Shown here piece after piece: positions 1-7,950 of a stretch of 64,000 nt of DNA; within the stretch, counting starts at the first letter, position 1, and the number at the start of each line of letters is the position of its first letter. The notes under the pieces were generated by a model that was not told the origin of the DNA, did no database searches, and saw only the letters and a list, made by a program, of their open reading frames with translations. The DNA is from Streptomyces barringtoniae. GTDB lineage: Bacteria > Actinomycetota > Actinomycetes > Streptomycetales > Streptomycetaceae. The stretch spans positions 1 through 64,000 of the forward strand of contig NZ_JAJHNP010000025.1 of NCBI RefSeq assembly GCF_020819595.1. Reading direction: 5' to 3'. A program made the position numbers and the translations under genes.

Positions 1-11
1 AGAGTTGGTCC

Positions 12-656
12 ATGCGCTACGACCTGATCATCTTCGACAACGACGGCGTGCTCGTCGACAGCGAGCCCATCTCCAATCGGCATCTGGCCGCCTATCTGAC
101 CGAGTTGGGGCACCCGACGTCGTACGAGGACTCCATCCGGGACTACATGGGCTCGGCGATGCACCGGATCCATGAGCTCGTGCTGGAGCGGACCGGTCAG
201 CGGCTGCCGGACGACTTCGACGACGTCTTCCACGCGCGCGTGTTCGCCGCGTTCGAGCGGGAGTTGCAGCCCGTGGCGGGCGTGGCCGGCGTACTGGAGA
301 AACTGGCCGCGGACGGAGTGCCGTACTGCGTGGCCTCCTCGGGGAGTCATGCGCGGATCCGGGTCGGGCACCGTACGACCGGGCTCGACCGGTGGTTCGC
401 GGAGGAGCGGATCTTCAGCTCCGAGGACGTGGGGCGTGGGAAGCCGGCGCCGGATCTCTTCCTGTACGCCGCGGAGCGCATGGGGGTGGCGCCGGAGCGG
501 TGTCTGGTCGTGGAGGACTCTCCGCTGGGCGTCCAGGCGGCTGTGGCGGCCGGGATGACGGTCTACGGCTTCACCGCGATGACGCCGGCGGCGAAGCTGG
601 CCGGCGCCGGCCAACTGTTCTCCTCCATGGGCGAGCTGGCCGACCTGCTGGTATGA
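12..656 (+). CDS. HAD-superfamily hydrolase (beta-phosphoglucomutase/phosphatase-like)
   Basis: A 214-residue HAD hydrolase that probably dephosphorylates a small phosphorylated metabolite in the cytoplasm; the substrate cannot be read from sequence. Motif I is FDNDGVLVDSE with the nucleophile Asp9 and general acid Asp11. The serine of motif II lies in VASSGS near residue 109, the motif III lysine in GRGKPAPD near 146, and the motif IV acidic pair in VVEDSPLG near 168. The helical cap between residues 16 and 90 matches the beta-phosphoglucomutase/GPH-type C1 cap. Length is normal for the family. The ATG lies 12 bases into the window, so the upstream region is mostly missing. Confidence 0.88.
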   Translation: MRYDLIIFDNDGVLVDSEPISNRHLAAYLTELGHPTSYEDSIRDYMGSAMHRIHELVLERTGQRLPDDFDDVFHARVFAAFERELQPVAGVAGVLEKLAADGVPYCVASSGSHARIRVGHRTTGLDRWFAEERIFSSEDVGRGKPAPDLFLYAAERMGVAPERCLVVEDSPLGVQAAVAAGMTVYGFTAMTPAAKLAGAGQLFSSMGELADLLV

Positions 657-677
657 CCTGAGCCACCGGTCCAGGTC

Positions 678-701
678 TGACAATTGTCATGCGGACGTCC
701 G
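678..701. promoter_or_regulatory. Two adjacent palindromes, candidate operator of the VC0807-type gene
   Basis: TGACAATTGTCA (678-689) is a perfect 12-bp palindrome and CGGACGTCCG (692-701) a perfect 10-bp one. They lie 50-70 bp before the ATG of the membrane-protein gene, where a TetR- or MarR-type repressor would bind. No regulator gene adjoins the site, so the regulator is unknown. Confidence 0.45.
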
Positions 702-749
702 GACGATCGTTTCTACTGGGCGACTCCCCGCGGCGGCGAAGCTGAGGGC

Positions 750-1499
750 ATGACGAAGAACACGGGGACCCAGGGCCGGACCGAGCAGCAGCAGAAGCAG
801 AACCCGAGCGTGCTGGACAACTTCAAGCCGTTGCTCCTGGACGTGGCGGTGCCGCTCGGCTCGTACTACCTCCTCAAGGACGCCTTCGGGATGAGCACCT
901 TCGCCGCGCTCGCCTGGAGCAGTGTGGTGCCGGCGCTGCGGACCGTGTGGGGCCTGGTCAAGGAGCGCAGGACGAACGCGCTGGCCGGTCTCATCCTGGT
1001 CGTCAACGTCGTCTCGTTGCTGCTGAGCTTCGTCTCCGGTGACCCGCGGCTGATGCTCGCAAAGGACAGCGGGGTCAGCAGCGTCGTCGCCTTCGGCATC
1101 CTCGTCTCCGTCTGGCTGGGCAAGCCGATGATGACCGCGGGCATGAAGCCGTTCCTGGTCAAGGGCGACGAGGCCAGGGAGGCCGCCTGGGAGCGGCTCG
1201 TCTCCGGGGCGTCGGTCCGGTCCGGGGCCTTCCGGAGCAAGGAGAGGGCGTTCTCGGTTGTCTGGGGGCTGGTGCTGCTCGCCGAGTGTGTCGCCCGGGT
1301 TGTGGGTGCGTACACCATTCCTGTGGACACGATGGTGTGGCTCGGCAGCGTCTTCCTCGTCGGCGCGATGGTGATCGGGTTCGTGGTCAGCGGTGGCCTG
1401 GCCGTCGGGCCGATGGAGGAGATGCTGGCCGCCGAGGTCGAGGCCGCCGAGGGCGATGCCGCCAGCACCGGGACACCCGAAGTCGCTGTCGCCGCCTGA
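750..1499 (+). CDS. VC0807-family integral membrane protein
   Basis: A 249-residue polytopic membrane protein of the family known as VC0807, whose function is not established. After a polar, Gln-rich N-terminus of about 20 residues there are hydrophobic segments near 33-50, 52-68, 78-95, 110-128, 168-190 and 195-222, then a short acidic/Ala tail. The conserved family opening (NFKPLLLDVAVPLGSYYLLKD) is easy to see. The ATG at 750 is chosen because it follows GAGGGC; a longer frame starting at 684 would read through the palindromes. It stands alone with its own upstream operator-like palindromes. Confidence 0.7.
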   Translation: MTKNTGTQGRTEQQQKQNPSVLDNFKPLLLDVAVPLGSYYLLKDAFGMSTFAALAWSSVVPALRTVWGLVKERRTNALAGLILVVNVVSLLLSFVSGDPRLMLAKDSGVSSVVAFGILVSVWLGKPMMTAGMKPFLVKGDEAREAAWERLVSGASVRSGAFRSKERAFSVVWGLVLLAECVARVVGAYTIPVDTMVWLGSVFLVGAMVIGFVVSGGLAVGPMEEMLAAEVEAAEGDAASTGTPEVAVAA

Positions 1500-1558
1500 G
1501 CCGCCACTCGACGAAGCGGCACTCGGTAAAGCTGAAGGAAATTCATCTTTGGCTGGAT

Positions 1559-1572
1559 CTACCCACAGGTAG
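1559..1572. promoter_or_regulatory. Short inverted repeat before the MFS gene
   Basis: CTACCCACAGGTAG, two 5-bp arms around CACA, lies 24-37 bases before the MFS start codon. Position suggests an operator overlapping the promoter; the arms are short, so chance is possible. Confidence 0.25.
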
Positions 1573-1595
1573 CCCGGGGCCCTACGCTCGCCGCC

Positions 1596-2807
1596 ATGAC
1601 GGATGTGCTGCGGCGCGGTAGGGCCTCGCTGGCGTTCAGCTTCTTCGCCCAGGGCGCCACCTTCGCCCTGCTGGTGACGCGGATCCCGGCCATCCAGGAC
1701 CGGTACGGCGTCTCCGACGCGCTGCTGCCGGTCTTCCTGGCCGCCGTACCGATCCTCGCCGGTGTCGGCAGTGTGACCACCGAACAGCTGGTGAAGCGGA
1801 CACGGCCCAGCCGGCTGCTGCGCTGGTCCCAGCCGGTCGTCCTGCTGGCGCTGCTCGGCGCCGGGGCGGGCGGGCACGTCGCGGAGCTGGCGGTGGCGCT
1901 GGGCGCCTTCGGGCTGGCCGTGGGTGCGCTGGACGCCTCCATGAACATGCTCGGGGTGAGCCTGCAGCGGTCGTACGGGCGCAGCATCATGCTCAGCTTC
2001 CATGCCGCGTACAGCCTGGGCGGGATCCTGGGTGCCTCGCTGGCGTGGGTCGGGGCGCACTGGCATCTCGCGCTGTGGGTGTCGTACCTGCCGGTGGTGG
2101 CCGTCCTGCTGCCGGCGACGCTCGTGGGGAGCCGGTGGTACGTCGACGGGGATCCGGCGCCCGTGGGGGAGGACCAGGGCCAGGCCGGGGGCCTCGTCTT
2201 CAAGCTGCTGTTGCCGCTGTGTCTGGTGATGACCTTCGCCTACATCGGGGACTCGACCGTCTCCAACTGGAGCGCGAAGTACCTGAAGGACGTGCTGGGC
2301 AGTTCGGAGCAGTTGGCGACCGTGCCGTACAACGTGTACATGGTGACGACGCTGCTGGGACGGGCCATCGGGGACCTCGGGGTGCGGCGGTTCGGGGCCG
2401 TGGCGGTCGTACGGCTCGGGACGCTGGTGGCGGCCGGCGGGTTCGCGGTGGTGGCCTCGGCGCCCGGGGCATGGGTGGGGATGCTCGGGTTCACGCTGCT
2501 GGGTCTGGGGTTGTGCGTGCTGGTGCCGCAGACGTTCGCGGCGGCGGGGCGGCTGTTCCCCGGGGCTTCGGATGCGGCCATCGCACGGCTCAATATCTTC
2601 AATTACGTGGGTTTTCTGATCGGTTCGCCGTTGGTGGGTGCTCTGGGCGATGCCTGGAGCTATCGGGGCGCCATGCTCGTGCCGATGGTGTTGGTGCTGG
2701 TGACGCTGGTGTACGCCAGGTCGTTCGCCGCTCAACCGGACCGATACGGTGGCGGTCATGAGCGGCCGCGCACAGCTGATGTGGGACGAGGCAGTAACGG
2801 GCTATGA
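1596..2807 (+). CDS. MFS transporter
   Basis: A 403-residue major facilitator with about 12 predicted transmembrane segments, likely an exporter or permease in the cytoplasmic membrane. The N-terminal segments are rich in aromatic residues (FSFFAQGATFALLVTRIPAI) and a loop near 75 carries KRTRPSRLLRW, a basic cytoplasmic loop of the kind found between helices 2 and 3. The pattern resembles the MFS branch often annotated as fucose-permease- or YbjJ-like, but the substrate is not identifiable. Its 3' end overlaps the next gene by about 50 bp, so the two are probably co-transcribed. Confidence 0.82.
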   Translation: MTDVLRRGRASLAFSFFAQGATFALLVTRIPAIQDRYGVSDALLPVFLAAVPILAGVGSVTTEQLVKRTRPSRLLRWSQPVVLLALLGAGAGGHVAELAVALGAFGLAVGALDASMNMLGVSLQRSYGRSIMLSFHAAYSLGGILGASLAWVGAHWHLALWVSYLPVVAVLLPATLVGSRWYVDGDPAPVGEDQGQAGGLVFKLLLPLCLVMTFAYIGDSTVSNWSAKYLKDVLGSSEQLATVPYNVYMVTTLLGRAIGDLGVRRFGAVAVVRLGTLVAAGGFAVVASAPGAWVGMLGFTLLGLGLCVLVPQTFAAAGRLFPGASDAAIARLNIFNYVGFLIGSPLVGALGDAWSYRGAMLVPMVLVLVTLVYARSFAAQPDRYGGGHERPRTADVGRGSNGL

Positions 2808-3930
2808 CTTCGGCCCGGACCATCCGATGGATCCGGTCCGGCTGGCACTGACCCGGAAACTGGTGGGTGCCTTCGGGCTCGACCGGGAGATGGAGGTCGT
2901 CGCGGCCAAGCCGGCCGGGGAGTCGACGCTGCGGCTGGTCCATCGGCAGGACTACATCGACGCCGTGAAGGCCGCGTCGGCCGATCCAGCGGCGGCGGAC
3001 CTGTCGTACGGGCTCGGGACCCTCGACGATCCCGCGTTCGCGGGCATGCACGAGGTGTCCGCGCTGATCGCCGGGCAGTCGGTGGGTGCGGCGGAGGCGG
3101 TGTGGCGGGGGGAGGCCGAGCACGCCGTGAACTTCGCCGGCGGGCTGCACCACGCGATGCCCGGGGGCGCGTCGGGGTTCTGCGTCTACAACGACGCCTC
3201 GCTGGCCATCGCCCGGTTGCTGGAGCTGGGGGCCGAGCGGGTCGCCTACGTGGATGTCGACGTGCATCACGGGGACGGGGTGCAGGCGGCGTTCTGGGAG
3301 GATCCGCGGGTTCTGACGATCTCGCTGCACGAGCATCCCCGTACGTTGTTCCCGCAGACCGGGTGGCCGGAGGAGACCGGGGCCGGGGCGGGGGAGGGCG
3401 CCGCGGTGAACGTGGCGCTGCCGGCGGGGACCGGGGACGCGGGGTGGGTGCGGGCGTTCCACGCTGTGGTGCCGGAACTGCTCGCGGAGTTCCGGCCGCA
3501 GGTGCTCGTGTCGCAGCACGGGGCGGATACGCACTTCGAGGATCCGCTCGCGCACCTTGCGGTGTCGCTGGACGCACAGAGGGCCGTGCAGGTGGCGTGT
3601 CATGAGCTGGCGCACGAGCACGCCGGGGGGAAGTGGGTCGCGCTCGGGGGCGGCGGGTACGCGGTGGTCGACGTCGTGCCGCGGTCGTGGACGCATCTGG
3701 TGGGGATCGCGGCGGGGAGACCGGTTGCGCCGGAGGCGGTGATCCCCGAGGCGTGGCGGCAGGAGGTGTTCGCTCGGACCCGGCAGATCGGTCCGCAGCG
3801 GATGACCGATGGGCGGTGGCCGGTGAGTTGGGCGTCGTGGGAGTCGGGTTACGACCCCGCCGATCGCCTGGACCAGGCCGTACGGGCCACTCGTCGGGCG
3901 GTGTTCCCGTTGCGCGGGTTGCTTGCCTGA
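2758..3930 (+). CDS. acuC: Acetoin utilization protein AcuC / class I-II histone deacetylase-family deacetylase
   Basis: A 390-residue zinc-dependent deacetylase of the arginase/HDAC fold. Catalytic features are visible: the His131-His132 pair in GGLHHAMPGG, zinc ligands Asp168 and His170 in YVDVDVHHGDG, the third ligand Asp257 in QHGADTHFEDP, and the transition-state Tyr in GGGGYAVVDV near 303. Bacterial AcuC proteins deacetylate proteins such as acetyl-CoA synthetase; the substrate here is inferred only. ATG 2758 gives the usual N-terminus MSGRAQLMWDEAV; a GTG at 2749 in frame is possible. The gene starts inside the 3' end of the MFS gene. Confidence 0.88.
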   Translation: MSGRAQLMWDEAVTGYDFGPDHPMDPVRLALTRKLVGAFGLDREMEVVAAKPAGESTLRLVHRQDYIDAVKAASADPAAADLSYGLGTLDDPAFAGMHEVSALIAGQSVGAAEAVWRGEAEHAVNFAGGLHHAMPGGASGFCVYNDASLAIARLLELGAERVAYVDVDVHHGDGVQAAFWEDPRVLTISLHEHPRTLFPQTGWPEETGAGAGEGAAVNVALPAGTGDAGWVRAFHAVVPELLAEFRPQVLVSQHGADTHFEDPLAHLAVSLDAQRAVQVACHELAHEHAGGKWVALGGGGYAVVDVVPRSWTHLVGIAAGRPVAPEAVIPEAWRQEVFARTRQIGPQRMTDGRWPVSWASWESGYDPADRLDQAVRATRRAVFPLRGLLA

Positions 3931-4060
3931 AGCCGGGAGCGGGCCCGCGTGGCTCGGGTGGCTGAAAGGTAGCCGTCGCCTTCGTCCCGCATTACGCCAA
4001 CCGTGCGCACTTCCCCGGTTTGCACCCCCGCTGCCGCCCCCATGCGTCACCATCGCACCC

Positions 4061-4876
4061 ATGTCGACCGGCGGAGCTCTGCGCGCGCATCTGCTGGCTG
4101 TTCGGTTTGCCGGGGAGGTGGGGACCTCCCGGGAGGACAGTCTGCGGAGTTATCGGCTGTTCGCGGCCCGGGATCCCCGGGTGCTGATCGGAATCGATCC
4201 TGAAGGTGCCTGGGGCCAGCCGGAGTTGCTTGGGCTGATGGCGGAGAAGTGCGGGGTTTCGGCCGATCCGCGGCACACTTCGGGGCCGGACGTGATCGAT
4301 CCGGAGCGCACGCTGGCCGCGTTGGACGTCTTCGCGGGCCGGATCCGGGAGGCGGCCAGGCGCGGTGCGCCCGTGCTGTTCGGGACCGGGCATCCGCAGC
4401 GGTTGCTCGGGTTCTACGCCGGCTTGGCGGACGCCCTCTCGGCGGCGGGGTGTGACGTGCTCACTCCCGCGCAGGGTCGCTGTGTCGACATATTGACCCG
4501 GTTCGGTCTACGTACGTGTGCAGTGGACTACGCACGAGGGGTCGGGTTGGTGCGGGAAACCGACGGTGGGCGCCCCGGTTGTGAGCCCGGCGTGCACAGT
4601 CATTCGCCGCTGCCGGTTCGGGTCGCGCTGGAGGCCGCGGCGGAGGGCGGAGGGCCGATGCCCGAGTTGGTCGTGGGGGACCACGGGTGGGTCTGCGGCG
4701 CTGGTCAGCTGGGGTTCGAGGCCATCGGTCTGGCCGACACCGACGATCCGGCGCTGTTCGTGGGGGAGGCAGAGGGGCGCGTGTCCGTCGCCGTTCCGGT
4801 TGAGGACGCCGGGCCGTCTGATCACTACCGGCCGCTCACCCGCTACGTACTCAAACGAGCATGTCTGTCACAGTAG
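4061..4876 (+). CDS. Conserved actinobacterial phosphatase-like protein
   Basis: A 271-residue cytoplasmic protein usually annotated as a phosphatase in Streptomyces. I see no classic HAD or histidine-phosphatase signature. Conserved-looking stretches are VLFGTGHPQRLLGFY near 107, VHSHSPLPVR near 183 and ELVVGDHGWVCGAG near 205, the last carrying an Asp-His pair that may be catalytic or metal-binding. It lies between acuC and the small excisionase-type gene, an order I remember from the S. coelicolor bldN region. No signal peptide or membrane segment. Function remains open. Confidence 0.55.
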   Translation: MSTGGALRAHLLAVRFAGEVGTSREDSLRSYRLFAARDPRVLIGIDPEGAWGQPELLGLMAEKCGVSADPRHTSGPDVIDPERTLAALDVFAGRIREAARRGAPVLFGTGHPQRLLGFYAGLADALSAAGCDVLTPAQGRCVDILTRFGLRTCAVDYARGVGLVRETDGGRPGCEPGVHSHSPLPVRVALEAAAEGGGPMPELVVGDHGWVCGAGQLGFEAIGLADTDDPALFVGEAEGRVSVAVPVEDAGPSDHYRPLTRYVLKRACLSQ

Positions 4877-5005
4877 GCCTGCGATGGGTGCACCTCTTCC
4901 CCACTTGCATCACCCGCCCCTACATTGGGGAGTGAGCACGCAACGACGAAGAGTCACCGGAAGGGGAAGCCGGTGGCCGTCGAGTGCGGAAGGTTCAGGT
5001 GTGTC

Positions 5006-5218
5006 ATGGCTGCAGCTGACGAGAGGCCTCTGAACGAGGTCGTGTTCCTTACCGTGGCGGAGGTCGCCTCGGTGATGCGAGTGTCGAAGATGACCGTGTA
5101 CCGCCTGGTGCACAGCGGTCATCTGCCCGCTATCCGGGTCGGGCGGTCGTTCCGTGTCCCGGAGCAAGCGGTACACGAGTACCTCCGTGACAGCTATGTG
5201 GGGGTGGAGACGGCCTGA
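5006..5218 (+). CDS. Excisionase/BldC-type small helix-turn-helix DNA-binding protein
   Basis: A 70-residue protein that is essentially one winged helix of the MerR/excisionase (BldC-like) type: FLTVAEVASVMRVSKMTVYRLVHSGHLPAIRVGRSFRVPEQAV spans residues 14-56. The order TVAEVA-MRVSKMTVYR-GHLPAIRVG-RSFRVP is the standard DNA-contact layout. Such proteins bind direct repeats and in Streptomyces act in development. ATG 5006 with GGAAGG about 12 bases upstream gives the conserved N-terminus; a longer frame from 4925 would include the leader. I recall the S. coelicolor ortholog in this gene order as bdtA, but do not rely on the symbol. Confidence 0.85.
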   Translation: MAAADERPLNEVVFLTVAEVASVMRVSKMTVYRLVHSGHLPAIRVGRSFRVPEQAVHEYLRDSYVGVETA

Positions 5219-5365
5219 CGGCAACTCCAGGGTGACCCCGGGGTGACCCGGGGCAACCCCCTCGATTACGACCTTGGCGCTCGGTTGGGTAGGCTAGCCC
5301 CTCGTAGGTCGTGTGGGCCCATGGCGCCCAAACAACCGAGTGATGAGAAGTGAGCGAGGGTAGTC

Positions 5366-5464
5366 GTGGGCTCTGTTATCAAGAAGCGGCGCAAGCGGAT
5401 GGCCAAGAAGAAGCACCGCAAGCTGCTCAAGCGCACGCGCGTTCAGCGCCGCAACAAGAAGTAA
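5366..5464 (+). CDS. Very small basic ribosomal-type protein (AURKAIP1/COX24 domain)
   Basis: A 32-residue ORF starting at GTG after a good ribosome-binding site (GCGAGGG, 5-base spacing): VGSVIKKRRKRMAKKKHRK and continuing to NKK. Over half the residues are Lys or Arg. This matches the actinobacterial AURKAIP1/COX24-domain protein reported as an extra small-subunit ribosomal protein (described as bS22 in mycobacteria). It would bind rRNA near the decoding region. It is monocistronic and followed directly by a 15-bp terminator stem, as expected for a highly expressed small protein. Confidence 0.85.
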   Translation: MGSVIKKRRKRMAKKKHRKLLKRTRVQRRNKK

Positions 5465-5494
5465 GCGGCGCCGCGAGAGCGTGTCAGCGCGGAT

Positions 5495-5530
5495 CTGTGG
5501 CCCCCCATCGATACTGATGGGGGGCCACAG
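5495..5530 (+). terminator. Strong hairpin terminator after the 32-residue ribosomal-type gene
   Basis: A perfect 15-bp stem (CTGTGGCCCCCCATC paired with GATGGGGGGCCACAG) around a 6-base loop, starting 30 bases after the stop codon. There is no U-run, as is common in Streptomyces. Confidence 0.85.
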
Positions 5531-5659
5531 GCGTGTTCGGCGGCCTGGCATATTCCGATGAGTGAATTTCCGTCACTTCGTGCATCGGGCGGTCATCACA
5601 GCGCAACATCGACCCGCTAGGTTGGCCGTACGCATCACGTACGAGGGAAGGCGCGGATC

Positions 5660-6730
5660 TTGGGGAAGGTCGTGCTCGTCACCGGAGCGGCCCGGCAACT
5701 GGGCGGCCGGTTCGTACGGCGGATCCAGCGGGATCCCGAGGTCGACCGGGTGATCGCCGTGGACGCGGTGCCGCCGGCGCACCATCTGGGCGGCGCGGAC
5801 TTCATCCAGGCCGACATCCGGCAGGCGACGATCGCACGGGTGCTCGCCGAGACCGGTGCCGACACGGTCGTCCACATGGACGTGACCGGCACGGCGCTGG
5901 GCAGCGGCAACCGGGCCACGGTCAAGGAGACCAACGTCATCGGCACCATGCAGCTGCTCGGCGCCTGCCAGAAGTCGCCGACCGTGAAGCGGCTGGTGGT
6001 GAAGTCCAGCACGAACGTGTACGGCTCCGCGCCGCGCGATCCGGCCGTGTTCACCGAGACGACCCCGCCGAAGTCCCTGCCGAGCGGCGGTTTCGCCAAG
6101 GACGCCGTCGAGGTCGAGGGGTATGTGCGCGGGTTCGCCCGGCGGCGGCCGGACGTCGCCGTGTGCGTGCTGCGGTTCGCCAACATCCTCGGGCCGGCCG
6201 CCGACACCCCGCTCGCCTCCTACTTCGCGCTGCCCGTCCTGCCGACCGTGTTCGGCTACGACCCGCGCCTGCAGTTCGTGCACGAGGACGACGTCGTCGA
6301 GGTGCTCAGGATCGCCTCCCACGAGCCGCGCCGGGGCACCCTCAACAGCGGCACGTTCAACATCGCCGGGGACGGTGTGCTGCTGCTCTCGCAGTGCTCC
6401 CGGCGGCTCGGGCGGCCGACCGTGCCGCTGCTGCTGCCCGCGGTCACCTGGGCGGGTTCGCTGGTGCGTACGCTCGGTATGACGGACTTCTCGCCGGAGC
6501 AGATCCGGCTGCTCACGCACGGACGGGTGGTGGACACCGTCCAGATGCGCGAGACGCTGGGCTACACGCCCAGGTACACGACGGCGGAGACGTTCGCGGA
6601 CTTCGCGCGCGGCCAGGGTCCCGGACTGGTGCCGCCGGAGGCTCTCGCGGGGGCCGTCGACCGGGTCGCCGCGCTCGCCGCGAGGGGCGGCGGCCGGCCC
6701 ACGACGCACAGCGCCGACAGCACCGACTGA
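5660..6730 (+). CDS. NAD-dependent epimerase/dehydratase family protein
   Basis: A 356-residue extended short-chain dehydrogenase. The Rossmann glycine motif VTGAARQLGG lies at residues 6-15, which departs from the usual GxxGxxG. A conserved Asp-Val pair is at HMDVTGT near 72, and a Ser-Ser-Tyr region (KSSTNVYGSAP) near 115-125 corresponds to the catalytic Ser/Tyr zone, followed by GGFAKDAVE with a Lys where YxxxK would be. The canonical YxxxK Tyr is therefore not obvious, so it may bind NAD(P) without being a standard epimerase. The start is a TTG after GGGAAGG; the next gene follows 14 bases after the stop. Confidence 0.75.
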   Translation: MGKVVLVTGAARQLGGRFVRRIQRDPEVDRVIAVDAVPPAHHLGGADFIQADIRQATIARVLAETGADTVVHMDVTGTALGSGNRATVKETNVIGTMQLLGACQKSPTVKRLVVKSSTNVYGSAPRDPAVFTETTPPKSLPSGGFAKDAVEVEGYVRGFARRRPDVAVCVLRFANILGPAADTPLASYFALPVLPTVFGYDPRLQFVHEDDVVEVLRIASHEPRRGTLNSGTFNIAGDGVLLLSQCSRRLGRPTVPLLLPAVTWAGSLVRTLGMTDFSPEQIRLLTHGRVVDTVQMRETLGYTPRYTTAETFADFARGQGPGLVPPEALAGAVDRVAALAARGGGRPTTHSADSTD

Positions 6731-6744
6731 GGAGAGCGGCAACA

Positions 6745-7833
6745 ATGGCGGACGCCAAGGTCATTCCGTTCGACGACGACCGGTCCCGCGGGAGCGCCGC
6801 ACAGCGCCCGGCGCGGCGCCGCGGCACGGGCAGCCGGCGCGGCGCCCACACCGAGTCCGGGACCGGGACCGGGGAGATGGGTGAGGTCCAGCCGCTGCCG
6901 GGCCGGGGCCGGGCACGGGAAGATGGGCCTGTGAGCCGTGAGGAGAAGCCGGAGCAGCCGCAGGAGCGGTCGTCGGGTGCCGACGGGCCGGGCGGCGGCC
7001 TGGAGCGGCGTGTGGCGGCCGGGCTGGCCTTTCTGCGGCGCCGGCTGACCGGGGACTACGGCGTCGACGACTTCGGTTACGACGAGGAGCTGACCGACCA
7101 GGTCCTGATGTCGCTGCTGCGGCCGGTGTACGAGAAGTACTTCCGGGTCGAGGTGAAGGGCATCGAGAACATCCCGGCGAAGGGCGGTGCGCTGATCGTC
7201 GCCAACCACTCCGGGACGCTGCCGCTGGACGGGCTGATGATGCAGGTCGCCGTGCACGACCACCACCCGGCCGACCGTCATCTGCGGCTGCTGGCGGCCG
7301 ACTTGGTCTTCGTGCTGCCGGTGGTCAACGAGCTGGCCCGCAAGCTGGGGCACACCCTGGCCTGCGCGGAGGACGCCGAGCGACTGCTGGCTCAGGGTGA
7401 GCTGGTCGGGGTGATGCCGGAGGGCTTCAAGGGCATCGGGAAACCTTTCAGCGAGCGGTACAAACTGCAGCGGTTCGGGCGGGGCGGCTTTGTTTCGACC
7501 GCGCTGCGGCAGGGGGCGCCGATCATTCCGTGCTCGATCGTGGGGGCGGAGGAGATCTACCCGATGATCGGCAACGCGAAGACGCTGGCGCGGGTGCTGG
7601 GCTTTCCGTACTTCCCGCTGACGCCGACGTTTCCGTGGCTGGGGCCGCTCGGAGCGGTTCCGTTGCCGACGAAGTGGACGATCCAGTTCGGGCAGCCGAT
7701 TCCCACGGACGGGTATCCGGCGGAGGCGGCCGAGGATCCGATGCTGATGTTCAACCTGACCGACCAGGTGCGCGAGCAGATCCAGCACACGCTGTACAAG
7801 CTGCTCGTGCAGCGCCGCTCGGTGTTCTTCTGA
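6745..7833 (+). CDS. 1-acylglycerol-3-phosphate acyltransferase-family (PlsC-like) protein
   Basis: A 362-residue acyltransferase. The first 100 residues are a polar, disordered Arg/Gly/Glu-rich extension. The PlsC domain follows: block I is ANHSGTLPLDG (HxxxxD-like, His near 153), block III is MPEGFKGIG near 224-232, and block IV is GAPIIPCSIVGAEE near 258. It would transfer an acyl group to a glycerol-phosphate-like acceptor at the inner membrane face, with substrate unproven. ATG 6745 follows GGAGAG immediately after the epimerase stop, so the two form an operon that ends at the hairpin at 7884. Confidence 0.85.
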   Translation: MADAKVIPFDDDRSRGSAAQRPARRRGTGSRRGAHTESGTGTGEMGEVQPLPGRGRAREDGPVSREEKPEQPQERSSGADGPGGGLERRVAAGLAFLRRRLTGDYGVDDFGYDEELTDQVLMSLLRPVYEKYFRVEVKGIENIPAKGGALIVANHSGTLPLDGLMMQVAVHDHHPADRHLRLLAADLVFVLPVVNELARKLGHTLACAEDAERLLAQGELVGVMPEGFKGIGKPFSERYKLQRFGRGGFVSTALRQGAPIIPCSIVGAEEIYPMIGNAKTLARVLGFPYFPLTPTFPWLGPLGAVPLPTKWTIQFGQPIPTDGYPAEAAEDPMLMFNLTDQVREQIQHTLYKLLVQRRSVFF

Positions 7834-7883
7834 CCGGTGTTCTGCCGGTCTGTTCTGCTGGTCTGTTCTCTTTGAGAAAGCCG

Positions 7884-7919
7884 AGTGGGGGCGCCCTGCT
7901 CGGAAAGGGCGCCCCCACT
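7884..7919. terminator. Bidirectional hairpin terminator between the acyltransferase gene and rsbN
   Basis: A 14-bp perfect stem (AGTGGGGGCGCCCT paired with AGGGCGCCCCCACT) with an 8-base loop lies between two convergent genes, 51 bases after one stop and 32 from the other. Confidence 0.85.
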
Positions 7920-7950
7920 GTCGTAGGCCACTGCCGTGGTCGTACCGCCG

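Noticed and set aside
687..2759. A 690-codon open frame on the minus strand opposite the VC0807 and MFS genes
   Set aside because: His/Arg/Gln/Pro-rich translation with no domain, fully antisense to two recognisable genes; a normal by-product of high GC.
5231..5261. GGTGACCCC-type tandem repeats after the excisionase-type gene as a terminator
   Set aside because: The repeats are direct rather than clearly inverted; pairing is ambiguous.
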